DNA of 64,000 nt from Taiwanofungus camphoratus (taxonomy: Eukaryota > Basidiomycota > Agaricomycetes > Polyporales > Taiwanofungaceae), in contig CP021220.1 in the NCBI GenBank assembly GCA_003999685.1, forward strand, positions 1,240,001 to 1,304,000, written 5' to 3'. Position 1 is the stretch's first letter, and each line of letters begins with the position of its first letter. The translations under genes and the position numbers were made by a program. The notes below the pieces were generated by a model. It worked only from the letters and a program-made list of their open reading frames with translations. It had not been told where the DNA came from and did not search any database. This document shows, piece after piece, positions 1 to 11,388 of this stretch.

Positions 1-2102
1 TCCCTCTCCAACCGTGCATCCTCCCTCTCCCACCGCGCATCCACCTTCTGCAACAGCACCTCTTCCCTCTCCAGCTGTGCCTCTCCCCTCTCCAGCTGTG
101 CCTCTTCCCTTTCCGAAGCTTCTGCCGCGTCCAATACCCCCAGTTCCACCCCGTCAGCCGTCACGTCCTCGCATTCCCTCTCCGTTCAAATCGCCAACCA
201 GCGCAGCGCAACCTGTCACGCCGACTCCGGCTTCCCCACACGCTTCACAGAATGGCGAGCCCCCGTCATCTTCACCTCACATTGTGCCGCCTAAGTTTCA
301 GAGGAAGTCGCTGTCGCGGCCGGCAGTGTCGGAGTCAGGAGTCATGTCTCCTCCAACAACACATGACGCATCCACCTCGACAACACCTCCAATGTCTCTC
401 AGTTCACAGTTACCATTAGATGCTGCTTCTTTGTCGAAGCATGTCAACAGACATATGGAACGCAGCACGAGCAGGAAATACAAGAACAAGGAACACATAC
501 TTGCGAAGCGAGTGAGCCAACTCAAACATGCTGACTTGAGTCTTCAGTTCCTCATGTTGTGATCTCTCAGCACAAAGCTCAAGTGCAGGAGGTTCGTAAA
601 AAAGACAGAGAGGAGATGGAGAGGGAATTGTTTGAGATTAGACGTTCCACAGGTAAGGATCTTAGACTCCATTGTTTACTTTTTATGGAATACCACCTGC
701 AGGATATACGTCTGATTTGGAATCTTTCCGAAGTGAGAGCCAGTGCTGAGTGTGATGAGACATAAACACTGACTATCCTCTTCAGGTCTGCTGAGTTACC
801 AAGCCCGATTGGAGATATTGTCAAGAAGAGAAGCACTAGCGCGTACGCCACGGCTCAGCTGTTTCAACCAGTGTTCTATACTTACGAGAGCATAGCGTCG
901 CCTTCGCTAACAGACCTACGGGCTAAGAGCCCCCCATCTCCTTCGAACCGGAGGTACTCTGATGTATGTTTCACATGATTGGACTCTTATACAGCTGCCG
1001 GATTACCTTTTAATTAGGACGTTAGTCCTGCTTTCCTCAAGCGTGCTTTGGAAAAGGCTAAAGCGTCACTCCAAGGGTTAGTATCTCTACGTACAAAGCG
1101 AGTGTCACTCACCTGACACTACTTCGTAGACCGAAACCCCCAATACCACTCTCGTCAACATTCGACAGACTGCGGCGGTTTGCACGGGCAAAGGATGAGG
1201 AGATCGAGCGACGATTGCGCGGCCCTCCACTGCCCACCTCATTACCTCTTGACGATGAGAAGGCTGTGGACATCCTGCTATCCAAGAGAGGAGTGGTTTC
1301 AAAGTGCTTGCGTGAACAGGTCACTGACCAAGACCTCCGGCGCCTAAATCCCCATCAATGGTTGAATGACGAAATTATCAACTTCTATGGGCAACTTATT
1401 CTTGCACGTTCTGAAGAGAGCAAGGAGAATCCTGGCTTTAATGGACGAAAGCCTCTAAACGTCCATTATTTCAGTACTTTTTTCTGGTCCAAGCTCGAAA
1501 AAGACGGGTACGAGAAGGGCAGACTTGCAAAATGGACAAAGAAGGTGAGTGCCGGCCTTTTCATTCATAGTCTCGGTTCACCCCAATTCCTAATCTTGAT
1601 CATTCAGATCGACCTCTTTCAAAAAGACATAGCGCTTATCCCTGTCAACCATAACAATTCACATTGGACTGCTGCCGCTATTAACTTCCGTCGAAAACGG
1701 ATAGAATCATATGACAGTATGGGCACTGAACGCAAACACGTATACAAGGTAAGACTTCTTTATCGTAATAAATGCAAGGCTTACGAAAGCGCAGCTCCTG
1801 AGAGCCTACTTGGATGCTGAACACCGGAATAAGAAAAAAAAGCCTTTTGATTTCACTGGCTGGGAAGACTATACATTGGAGGTGCGCGCACATTATAAAA
1901 GACTGCTTCAAAGATTCATATTTTGCACCAGGATATTCCACTCCAGGAAAATGGGTACGACTGCGGTGTCTTTACCTGTCAATTCCTGGAAGCATTATCG
2001 AGGGGCGAGGAGCTATTTCGCTTCAGACAGGCGAACATGCCATATTTGCGTAGGCGAATGGTTTGGGAGATTGGCCATGCAAAATTACGCGATGACTCAT
2101 AG
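1..2102 (+). CDS. ULP1: Ulp1-type SUMO-specific cysteine protease (peptidase C48), 5' end outside the window
   Basis: Removes SUMO from conjugates or matures its precursor, usually at the nuclear envelope or in the nucleoplasm. The C-terminal C48 domain begins near base 1290 with an LNPHQWLNDEIINFY motif. It is followed by the catalytic His (NNSHWTAAAI, about 1660), the Asp (ESYDSMG, about 1710) and the Gln/Cys pair (LQENGYDCGVFTCQF, about 1940-1985), spread over exons separated by short introns; the stop is at 2100-2102. Upstream, 1-511 encodes a Pro/Ser-rich disordered region with an imperfect 24-bp tandem repeat near 65-110. It joins at 571 to a charged, probably coiled-coil segment rich in Lys, Arg and Glu. 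The first exon is open at base 1, so the true start lies before the window. Exon borders between 700 and 1200 are uncertain. All catalytic residues are present, so the enzyme looks active. Confidence 0.88.
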
Positions 2103-2281
2103 TAGGCCACCCTGCAGACGGTCGCTTCTTCTCATACCGAGGTTTCCTGATTTGATATGGCTAGAGTACATTATAGTTGTAACCGTCATAGTATTCTGCA
2201 ACACAAGTCTGCATTCTCTCCGGCACGCTGAGACGGCTGCATGAGATGGTGAGAATGATATTCGAACTAAGTGTTTGTATG

Positions 2282-2890
2282 TCATCGTCGAAACCACCAT
2301 ACTATAATGAAAAACCAGAAAACAACTACAAGGAAAACAATGTACCACAACCAACGGCAGCCCTGCCGAGTAGCCATGTTGTTCATACGTCGAAAAGTAC
2401 CAGCTAGGATACCGGATGTTTCTGAGAATGCATCGTTCTATTGCACGGTTTCAACTCGTTCAGTTCCACTTTATTACAAAATAGACCCACACACCATCTG
2501 ACTTAGCTGTATCGTAGACTCCCGAACTTCGTTTCCAATCCCTATAGTTATCTAAATGTGAAAGATGTCAGCGTACGTGGATTCACAAGGACGTCGCGTG
2601 TGATACGTCAACTCACTTACTTCCTTTAGCATCTTCACCTTTGCAGTCAGGCCATCGAGCTGTTCATCATTCTGACCCTCAAGATCATCCGCAAAGCGAT
2701 GCCCACCGGGTTGGAATTGACTCTGGCCTCCATAAGGAGACGATCGCCCGGACGAGGGTGGAGTATAGTAGTCAGGTACGCCTAACAGGGTCGAGCGGTC
2801 ACGAAGGGATGCTTGAGCTGTAGTCCTAAATCTGACACAGCTTCAATTGTGTGGAATGAAATGAATAATCTGGGCTGACCTTTGAGACAT
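2282..2890 (-). CDS. BET1: Bet1-like Qc-SNARE of ER-Golgi transport
   Basis: A tail-anchored SNARE that acts with Sed5, Bos1 and Sec22 in fusion of ER-derived vesicles with the Golgi. Exons 2880-2890, 2621-2825, 2495-2551 and 2282-2437 join to a 142-residue protein, the usual Bet1 length. After a Ser/Gly-rich N-terminus comes the SNARE motif (ENDEQLD-type start, reading EGQNDEQLDGLTAKVKMLK, then GIGNEVRES, then NDAFSETSG), a short linker and one C-terminal membrane anchor (WLWYIVFLVVVFWFFIIVWW). The first coding exon has only 11 nt. The gene is tail-to-tail with the SUMO protease, 179 bp apart. Family assignment is strong because the SNARE layers and anchor fit Bet1; Sft1 is the closest alternative but is shorter and less similar. 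Confidence 0.85.
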
Positions 2891-3558
2891 GGTGAGTGAG
2901 CAGACCGGCTGTCCTCATTAATGTAAGTATCTTCTATAGGTAAAGGAGCTCAGCCCTTCCTATTACAGACGCCTTCCATTTCGGGGTACTTGCTACCACC
3001 GCGCGAACAGCGTCTGTGCACGGGATTGCTGTAACGACACGCGAGAAACCACGTCACGAAGCCTTGCAGGGGCCTGGAGCTTACTTGCTAGCGCTTCGTG
3101 CATGCACTCACGCTCTTCCAAGTAAATCCACATCCTAACATACAAGCTTGCAGCAAAATTATCTGTTTCGTATTGCGTTACCCCGCGCTAACAATACATC
3201 CAATAAATGGCACCAATTGACAGCGTTGTGTAAAATCACTGCAACAGTAGTGGTACCTAAGGAATGATCACGAAGAGAGGAGCAGGAATCTATGCAATAC
3301 TGTATAATAGTCACGCTTGAATGCAGACCAGCAACAACAGATTGAGCGTGACGATACTATATGCATCGTAAACGGAAAGGCAAGGTCATTTACAAGACAC
3401 AAAATAGGTGGAGGGGGTACTAATGCAGGGGGATTCAATACGAAGTTATCCAATATGTAGAGTCCGTAATGAAGATTATCATACAGCAGTGCACTACCGC
3501 TGATGATGATAGAGGAGTACATCGATACAGGTCCGTTGGCTTCAGGAATGAGCACCTT

Positions 3559-5200
3559 TCATTCAATACTCATCCGGTTTGGATGTGTACTCATAGGCCC
3601 CCGATGTATGTCTAGGGACTTGCCCCGTCGAGACAGATTCTTGGCCTTGGCGACTGTTATAGACCTGTCAGTGAGATGAAAGAGAAGTAGATGCGAATAT
3701 GCCTACTCTGATCCTTCAGCCCTCGCCCATAATTGTTCATCACCATGCATGCGAACACGAATGTGATTAAAAGTAGCACGATCGCGAGCACAGCTGTCAA
3801 AGTATCAGCAAAGTGCTCCCATGACCAAAGAGCTCCAACTTACAAAATGTTGTCAGGCTCTTCCAGACCTCGATGAACGCGGGCGTGTCATGATACCTCA
3901 GCACTTTGATCAACTGAGAAAATAATCCACCAAGGTTACTCAGGCTCAGGAAGTTAAAAAATCAGAACAGACCTTGTACATGAAGTATACCAGCGCTCCC
4001 ATACAACCCGTCATGAAAGTAAGCATCATCAGCTTATTCTCATGCCGTGCTGCTAGGTGACCAACTACGAGTACTAGAATTGACAATGGGAATGCGGCGC
4101 AGGTAAGGTAATACTCCGCGTCGTGCTTGTTCAGGACAAGCCAGATGAATTGCACGGAGAAGCCAACCCAGAAGAACAAGTCGAACTTGATCAGACATAG
4201 GAATATCTGGAAGTAAGCATACATAGACTTGATCCGGCGGTCGGCACCAAGGAACTTGTATACTTTCCACCCAAATTCAGTATAAATCTTCCAGCCAAGG
4301 GCAATGTAGGCGAGCTCGGCAACGGAGATAACGATGGGTATAGTGGTAGTAAGAGCATCGACGGGTATACGAGAGAATCCAGTTGCATTCTCTGGAAGTA
4401 AACCACGAACTTCACCGATTTGTATAATGGCATAGACGAGGAAGAGCACGTTAAAGATGCTGGATTTGCAATGAGGCTTGAATATTTGTCACGACTTCAG
4501 AGACACTCACGTGAGGCAAATGAATTGCAGGGTGTTGCGCGCATAGACTGCATCCAAGGCCATGACAAATTGAAAAACGCTGAATTGTTTTCAGTCTTCC
4601 GGGGCAAGATCATAAATACTCGGATCACGCACTGTGCTATGGCAAATATAGTTAGATAGACCAGCATCTTGAGGGATGCCGTGTTGCCACTGCTGGAGCC
4701 ACTAGCCTTGTGGATGCGGACAAAGAGATCGGCCTCTATAGCGACGTCAATCGCTGTTTCAACCAGAACGGTCAACAGATACAGTCGACAGGCTATGGAG
4801 TCCGGTACGATCTGCAAGCGGGTCAATGAATAAAGTCACTACACGATTAAGTGGGAGCACGCACTCTAGCCCAAACACTTCGCTTCTCCTTCTCCTGCGG
4901 CACCGTTTTCGGAGGGTACTCCCAGTCTAATCTTGGTGGGCCATCGTCTTCCATGACCTTCACATCGGTAAAATCACTGTCATTCGAGAGTTTCTGTGCA
5001 AGTGGATAAGAAGGTGCACGACCGTGTTGACCGTAGGTAGTGCTGAAAGAAGCGGGATCAATGGTATGCGTCTTGTAAGAAGTAGCATACTGGTCTATGA
5101 GATCGTCGTAGGGTGCTTTTGTCTCGTCGTCTTCGGGGGATGAGTGTTGTCTGAGGGATTTGGGGGAAAGATCGGGATAAGCAGTTGGTTGCGTTGACAT
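3559..5200 (-). CDS. UPF0658 family Golgi multi-pass membrane protein
   Basis: Exons 4865-5200, 4633-4811, 4511-4579, 3973-4459, 3844-3913, 3707-3793 and 3559-3653 give a 440-residue protein in one frame. The first exon encodes a hydrophilic cytosolic N-terminus of about 112 residues that runs into the motif IVPDSIACRLYLLTVLVET. About seven hydrophobic segments follow, including LDAVYARNTLQFICLTIFN and FDLFFWVGFSVQFIWLVL, and a basic tail ending STHPNRMSIE. This motif order is what I recall from the fungal UPF0658 family, known in fission yeast as a Golgi membrane protein with no assigned biochemical activity; that recall is the only basis for the name. The start is the first ATG in frame. 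Nothing is broken. The role is unknown. Confidence 0.75.
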
Positions 5201-6550
5201 CTTGTAAAGAGTGACTGCAAGCTTGAAGCTTGGTTTGGTCGTCCTGCGAACAAAACAATTGAGTGGAAGCCGTCAGACAACTTGGCAGTCGCTGAAGCCT
5301 CGGGTGGTCTCTTCGCGAGCGACTGCGCATCCTGTGTGCGACCATTTGTCCGGTGGCTGACCTCGTATTACGGTACTGCTCACTTGGCTCACACGACTGG
5401 TTGTAATGACCGGACTGAGTATAGGACCCAAGGCGTAAGCAGATTTAGCATGTTGTCACAAGAATAATATCAAGCAGCGGTGGCCTCCTTGACCTCAATC
5501 ATCTCGCTAAGCATCGAATTTACGCGTCCGCTAGAAACTGAACGGTCCTTCAAAACGGTTTGGTCCCGACGCTTGGTTGTTTTCTGATACCCTTCTGTTG
5601 CAGTCTTAGGAAAGTTATTCTTTCTACTTATGAGTCGTTCATGATTCACGAAGGCGGTGAGTTTTTGTACTCTACAGCCTCGCTTTCCAATGTTTTCATG
5701 CATGCGCTATCTCGGCTTGTGTACGATCAGGCTTGCTAGCAAGTCAGCGTGTGAGACTGATTCTTATTATTATCTCGTTACGTGCAATACCACACATTAT
5801 GCTAGCCAAAACACAGCTTCCCTGTGAACGTGACCAACACGAGCGTTTGATCGAAGACTTCCATTAAATATCCTAGACACGGTGAATTGTTCAACTCTGT
5901 TGGAGCTTTCGAAATCCCGAATCTTTTATCATGGTCTTGCACGGACGATCCATCTTACGTGCATCATCAATTCAAAATGACATTGACCGGAGCCACATAC
6001 TGGTCTATTGACGCCCAAATGCGTCGTGTAGGACACATAGCAAGTGCAGCGACCCATTTGTTTCTCACTACTTCCCCGACACTCACATCATGCATTTCTT
6101 ACGTATAGTGATATGAACGGATGATCGCCTCCCGACGGCTTTCCGCCCGGTCTCAGGATGACAATGAACATGGGATCTCCATGCTGCAACTGAGCTGGCA
6201 CCACTGAATAGAAAAATTCACGTCCATTCGCACATTCACACCTTCTAAACCTTTCAATATGTAATAGAAATGAAAATTCGATCATCCAATCTAGAAAGCG
6301 CGTTCTTTTGTTTGGTAAAGCGCTCGTTCAAATTTTATTTGAGAAGCTGGAATGGTCTGCTAACATGGTCAACTCACTTGCGATGCCCATTCCTCACGCT
6401 CATATTCAGCCGCAGACTCCAGTGTCATGTTACTATGCTCGAGGTCGGCGGTGCAGCTCTACACGACCTCTCAGTCTGTTGGTTACAGATGCATCATGCA
6501 CGTCGAGGCAGTTTCCCTGTGATGGTCGTTCGTGTGCCAGCATTCAAGAC
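5201..6550. other. Divergent intergenic region with a weak small ORF
   Basis: A 1.35-kb region between two divergent genes. A minus-strand ORF at 5470-5703 (77 codons, ATG start, basic centre and acidic C-terminus ending MIEVKEATAA) is the only candidate gene. It has no motif I recognise and no convincing upstream exon, so I do not call it. Other ORFs here are short and lack coding bias. It probably holds the promoters of both flanking genes. Confidence 0.4.
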
Positions 6551-9050
6551 ATGGAGCCAAATTCCTCCCAGCGAAGCGATACCGATGTTGCGTCGTGCCT
6601 CCGCCTGGCGGAAGTGCATATACATGGCTGTCAAACGAACGAGCTCCATGGTTTCTGTCAAGGGGACGCTACCTCTTTTCCAAATTCATCAGATCCTCTC
6701 TTTCGAGAAGCCGGTGTATCTGAAGGCGCTTGTAATGAATCGAACACACCGACTGTTCATATCCCAGAGCGGTTCAAATGTCGCTTCGCCAGTGCTTGCT
6801 TTGCATTTTTTACACTGGGGTGGGCAGATGGAGGTGAGGGGCTGGCAATGCTTCATTACATCGTGAAACCGAAGTTTTTATGATTTTTTTGGGGACAGTT
6901 ACAGGCACTTTATTACCCCGTGCGTTCAATTCATAAGATGAGGACCATCGGGTTCTAGGATTGTGTTATTGTATCAGATTTTGAAGCGGATTTCCATCTC
7001 AACTACATGTTGTCTTCATTGTTTTTTGTAGCCAGTGCCACAGGGTGAGAGTCACTGCTGCTCTTCTCTGTGTCTCTGAACTTGTCCCCTATAGATATGC
7101 CATTGGTACACTTCTCGTCGAACGTGTAACCAGAGCTCTAGGTCGTTATCACTTGACATCGACGCGGACGCATCTCTTTGTACCTTTCTTTGCGCGACTG
7201 GTCGAGAGACAGCCATTATGTACAGAGAAAAACAATGTTTCCACTATAGGATACTCCGCTTCCCAATCGAGGTTTCTCACTCTCGTACTGGCTAGTTTGC
7301 TTCATGCTGGATTTTTTGCTATCATGGGTTCCAGGCGTGGTTTTCCAAGTATGCTCGTGGCTTACGTCTTGTCCGCTTTTGCACGTTCATTCGTGTCGGG
7401 TGAGCTCAGAGGTTCTACCGTATAATACGCGCAATTCTCACTGAAATTTACTGTATACTTCACGATGGTGCGATCAAGCAACATTGTAAGTCCATCTTCC
7501 TCGTTCAAATATGCTTGTTTAGTTTTTGCAGGAATTTGTACGTCTCTTCGACACCCAATAAGGCTCTCGGCTACATTTATGGAACCTGGGGTACGTGTTC
7601 ACTGCAGTCAGATCGATAGTTGGCTTGAAGTATTCCATTAGCTATCGGGGCCTTTGGGGCACCCCTCGTATGTCAAAGTGTCATTGCAACCGGTATTCCT
7701 TGGGCGCACTTTTATCTAGGATCTCTCGTGGTTTCGGCGATAAATACAACCTTCATTGTATTCGCGTTTCGGCCAACTCAGAGCGAGTCAAGAATTGAAC
7801 TAGAACTTGCGTGGGAAGGAGCGCGAGAGAAAACACCTTATGCACATAACCCAATCCCGGGCCCCATGCGTTCCGAGTTATTGATCATTGCAACACGAGA
7901 AAAATATGCGATACCTTCAGTCAATACTGAAGAGCTTTCAGCTCCAGTCGGTAGTAAGTGTCGTCATTGTTCTCATGTATATGCTGTCCTGATTTCAGAT
8001 GGAGCTCTTCGCCGTGTAATTAAGGAACCCTATTTATGGGTCTTCTCCGTATTTTCCTGGCTTTATACCGGAACGTGGGTAGCTTTCAGATGTTGCACGA
8101 GCACATACTGACTCGATGAATATCGAAGTGAAAGTTCTACCCAAGGTTATGTGAGTAGCGTATATATTCAATTCGTGTATCTGTATCCTGATGCTCTATA
8201 GATTGTGCTCTATCTCCTGAATACACGGGTAATTGATCCGACGTCTAAATCTTGACTTGATTGCTCATGCCAACTTCGTACTACAGCATGCCAATCCCAA
8301 GACCGTCGGTTATGTGCAAAGTGGTTTCTGGGGTGGGATGGCTATCAGTCGCTTGATCTGGGGCTATGCAAGTTCTCGGTAAGGCGGAATCTATGAGTGG
8401 GTGATTAGTGCCTGCTTCATTTGGAAGTGTTTCTAGTGTCTCTTTCACACAACGCAAGTATATCGTTCAAAGTTGCATGTGAGTTATCCCGATCATGAGT
8501 CGGAACACTGATAGATAACGCTCTGTGTTGTATATTTAGTTGTAAGCGTCTGGGTTACAGTTTTGTCTATGAGGGCCTGGTTAATGTTTCACCTTTCATC
8601 AGTCGTCGCTCTCGTGATGCATATTCTCATTTGGTTTGTTCGTTCCTTCGTCGAGAATGCATTCTCGACTGCTGTCATCGGAGCAGTATATGGCCCTATT
8701 TTTCCCAGCAACTTAAGCCTAGCAAATGATGTCTTGCCATCCAAGCTGCATATGGTGTCAATGGCAGTGATGTAAGTCTACTGTACCTTCCTCCAAACCT
8801 CTCAAACTGATGTCGTATGTAGATCCGCGTTTGCTAGCTTTGGGGCCGGTGGGATGTTTGACCTCTGCCAGCTGCTTGCGCTCATCTGCGGCTGACAGCT
8901 TTATTCCCCTTCATAACGGGAACACTCTCAAAGATCAAGGGACCGCATATATTGCCTTATGTGACTGTTGCGCAAACAGGTGCTATGTTTTGTCTGTGGG
9001 CCCTTTTCCCGTCTAAGCTTTCTGCCGAAGGGAGAACTCGCGGAGGGTGA
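6551..9050 (+). CDS. Major facilitator superfamily transporter, Bsc6-like fungal family
   Basis: A polytopic transporter, substrate unknown. I rebuilt 16 exons: 6551-6833, 6899-6919, 6978-7044, 7095-7399, 7479-7485, 7532-7590, 7642-7953, 7999-8074, 8129-8150, 8202-8228, 8287-8378, 8437-8478, 8540-8559, 8603-8771, 8823-8848 and 8899-9050. Their sum is exactly 560 codons. Family signatures appear in order: FFTLGWADGVTGTLLP in TM1, SSLFFVASATGYAIG, TLNLYVSSTPNKALGY, IGAFGAPLVCQSVIA, HANPKTVGYVQSGFWGG, YGPIFPSNLSLAND and FPFITGTLSKIKGPHILPY. A hydrophilic N-terminus and a central loop near base 7800-7950 are typical of the family. Exon 5 has 7 nt. The 20-nt exon at 8540-8559 is inferred because it keeps the frame. 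The start ATG is the best of several in the first exon and could lie further upstream. At first sight the locus looks broken, but splicing removes all apparent stops. Confidence 0.8.
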
Positions 9051-9365
9051 AACATGGTATGTGTATGCTAACGATACATACGATACGTGATGCGCGACGA
9101 CTAGAATCTCACACCTGCTATGATACAGATGTGGTATATCTATAGTCGAGGCCGCTCGGGGGATATGAAGCTTGTAATAACCTCATTGCACATCAGTTCA
9201 TACTGACAGTGTCACAAAATGCAGCCATTTGGATGGCAGTAGATGCAGACAAAGTCAGAACATCCATAAGTAATAGATGGGTTGCAGATAGGGTTGTACA
9301 TGCAAAGGCTGGGCGGTGGATACATGCCTACAAATAGACACAGGTACAAGAGATACAATGTGACA
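9051..9365. other. Convergent intergenic spacer
   Basis: A 315-bp spacer between the 3' ends of the MFS transporter and the sgf11 gene. It is AT-rich. I see no gene or repeat and expect the two 3' UTRs here. Confidence 0.5.
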
Positions 9366-10988
9366 TCAAGAGCTGTCGGTATCTGTAGACGAGCCAGTCT
9401 CGTCGCCTTCCACATCTACATATGTAATCAGAAAACGGAAAAGCTGACATACGAGAAAACTCACCGACAAGAAAGTCAGGCTCCGGCATCCTAATGACCG
9501 GAGGAGGCGGACGGGGAGGACTAGGTCGTTTGGCAGGAGGTGCGGGAGCAGGCTTGCTGTTCTTTCCCTTACTCTTTTGCATGGCACTTGCAGAGAGGGT
9601 TGGACTTCGAATGGAAAGCGCGGAGGCGACGGTGGAAACCGACCGTGCGGGAGAGGAGAGGCGTGACGGGGATTCGGGGGATGATGACCGTTGCTCACGG
9701 TTGACAGATGACACAATTGATGAGTCTCGCAGTTTCGAAGGCACCTTTAACTGCGAGCTTGTCTGCGGCAGAACGAATGACTGGGATCAAAGTCAGCCCG
9801 AAGGTCTTTCCCATTTCTGTTTCTCCTTACATTACTAGGGGAGCCTGGGGTATCAGGGTCAGCTTTGACCCGTGCTACTGGTGAACCTGTGAGAAGCAAT
9901 GAGTTCAATTCACGGATAACGATTTGTCTTATATTACCTGAAGTCTTCGCTTTCTTTCCCCTCTTGACTGGTGAAAGCGAAGGGGAACCAGGCTGCTTGG
10001 GATCAGCATGGATCGGCACGGATGTATCAAAATGAAATACACACGCGCTTGCGGTTCAAGCTGTATTCGGCATCATCTGGCAGAAATGCTGATCAATTGA
10101 GGGGTAAGCCAGAATAGATGGGGATCTGACCTGTACGTTTAGCCTTCGACTTGCCTTTACCTTTACCTGTATTGGCATTTGTCCCATCATCTGAAATGTT
10201 TCCGTTCTCGGAGCCTAGGTAAGGAGAAGCTGATCTTCCAGCCTCAGATGCGAGCCTCGAGAAAGTGATTTCAATTACCATGAACTACTGGAGCAACTCA
10301 GTGACCTACTTCGTCTTGGTAGTGGCGCTTCGAATCGCTCCCCTTCGAGAGTTACCAAGACCCATGCAGTCGCCCAAATGCGATGCATAACGGTTCGACG
10401 CGATCTGGTGTGCAGTAGCATAAGCCTTCAGAGTAAACGCGAACATGCAGACCAGGCTAGTACCGACCTGTCGTTTGCAAATGACACATTCAAGAAGGAT
10501 ATTTCCGTTGACCTTCCCATTCATAGATGTATTGGTGCCAGTCCCTGCAGGACTGTTTGCGTCCGCAACTCTCGCTTCATCAGACGGTGAAGGCAGCCTC
10601 GACGAAGATGCAGCAGCCTGTGTGGCCACACTGGATGGCCCAGGTACATGGACTATGAAATCGTATATCAGATATGTACGAACGCGTGATGAATGCATTC
10701 AAATACCTGCGCAACATCTGGAAGTCAAGATTACCATTGTTGACGAGAATGTGCGACACAAGACCAGAGAAGCACGTACCGAGTGTGGCATATATTGCAG
10801 ATGGCCCTTGACCGTGCTATCTGCTGATGAGACTCCAGCACAACATCCATTAGGATCTCCTCAAGCATTTCAGAGTATATTTTGGAAGTCTGCAAAGTCT
10901 AGGATTAGTAACCTTCACCGAACCCTGGCCTGAATGCTATGGGACTCACGAGTCCTGACAAGACTTCATCTCGCTCCTTTTTCGGCAT
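9366..10988 (-). CDS. SGF11: SAGA-associated factor 11, deubiquitinase-module subunit
   Basis: Sgf11 links Ubp8 and Sus1 in the SAGA deubiquitinase module, which acts on H2B. Eleven exons (10950-10988, 10780-10898, 10707-10717, 10468-10652, 10310-10404, 10131-10255, 10045-10088, 9938-9995, 9831-9886, 9465-9744, 9366-9415) make 353 residues. The N-terminal helix (EEILMDVVLESHQQIARSR) is the part that in yeast packs with Sus1 and Sgf73. A Ser-rich linker leads to the Sgf11 zinc finger, ECVICKRQ then RYASHLGDCMGLGNSRRGAIR, with a Cys2-His-Cys set. After it comes a long disordered tail with Lys-rich patches (KGKGKSKAKR, KRGKKAKTS), Ser/Pro repeats and an acidic end. Yeast Sgf11 has about 99 residues, so the tail is a large addition, common in basidiomycetes as far as I recall. 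Exon 3 is an 11-nt microexon. Confidence 0.85.
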
Positions 10989-11388
10989 TGAAGGACAACA
11001 GAACTTGGCTCGACATATAACGAAGTCGCCCCTAGGAATTTGAGAATTGGTTGGGCAATTGCTCGCGGTAATGAAGTAGTCTCAATGAACCGTGAGACAA
11101 GCTTGAACCACAATACATAGCTCTACGTCTCACGTGAACTGATCATTTCAGCTTCGCGGCTTCATCGCGGCGTTGCAAAGTCGAGACGTGTGCATATCCT
11201 ACTAATACTCGAGGCGGCAAGGTCATACTGAACCCAAAAATCACTTTCATTTGTCCAACTATAGGTATTGTAAAAGGGAGTCATTGCAAAGATAACATCA
11301 TAAGTTGCGTAGCAGGTGGAAGGTATAACGATGTGTACGACAGTTCGGAATTATAGTAATGCATTCGCCGACACAGCAGCGATTCTGT
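10989..11388. other. Intergenic region upstream of sgf11
   Basis: A 400-bp spacer between the sgf11 start codon and the 3' end of the CBS/PB1 gene. No ORF or repeat of note was seen. It should hold the sgf11 promoter. Confidence 0.4.

Noticed and set aside
3268-3555. 95-codon minus-strand ORF just downstream of the UPF0658 stop
   Set aside because: It lies in the expected 3' UTR, has no conserved sequence, and the UPF0658 frame ends properly at 3559 with the family's usual tail.
6551-9050. MFS transporter as a pseudogene full of stops and frameshifts
   Set aside because: Every apparent break falls inside a GT..AG intron, and the 16 exons sum to an open 560-codon frame with family motifs throughout.
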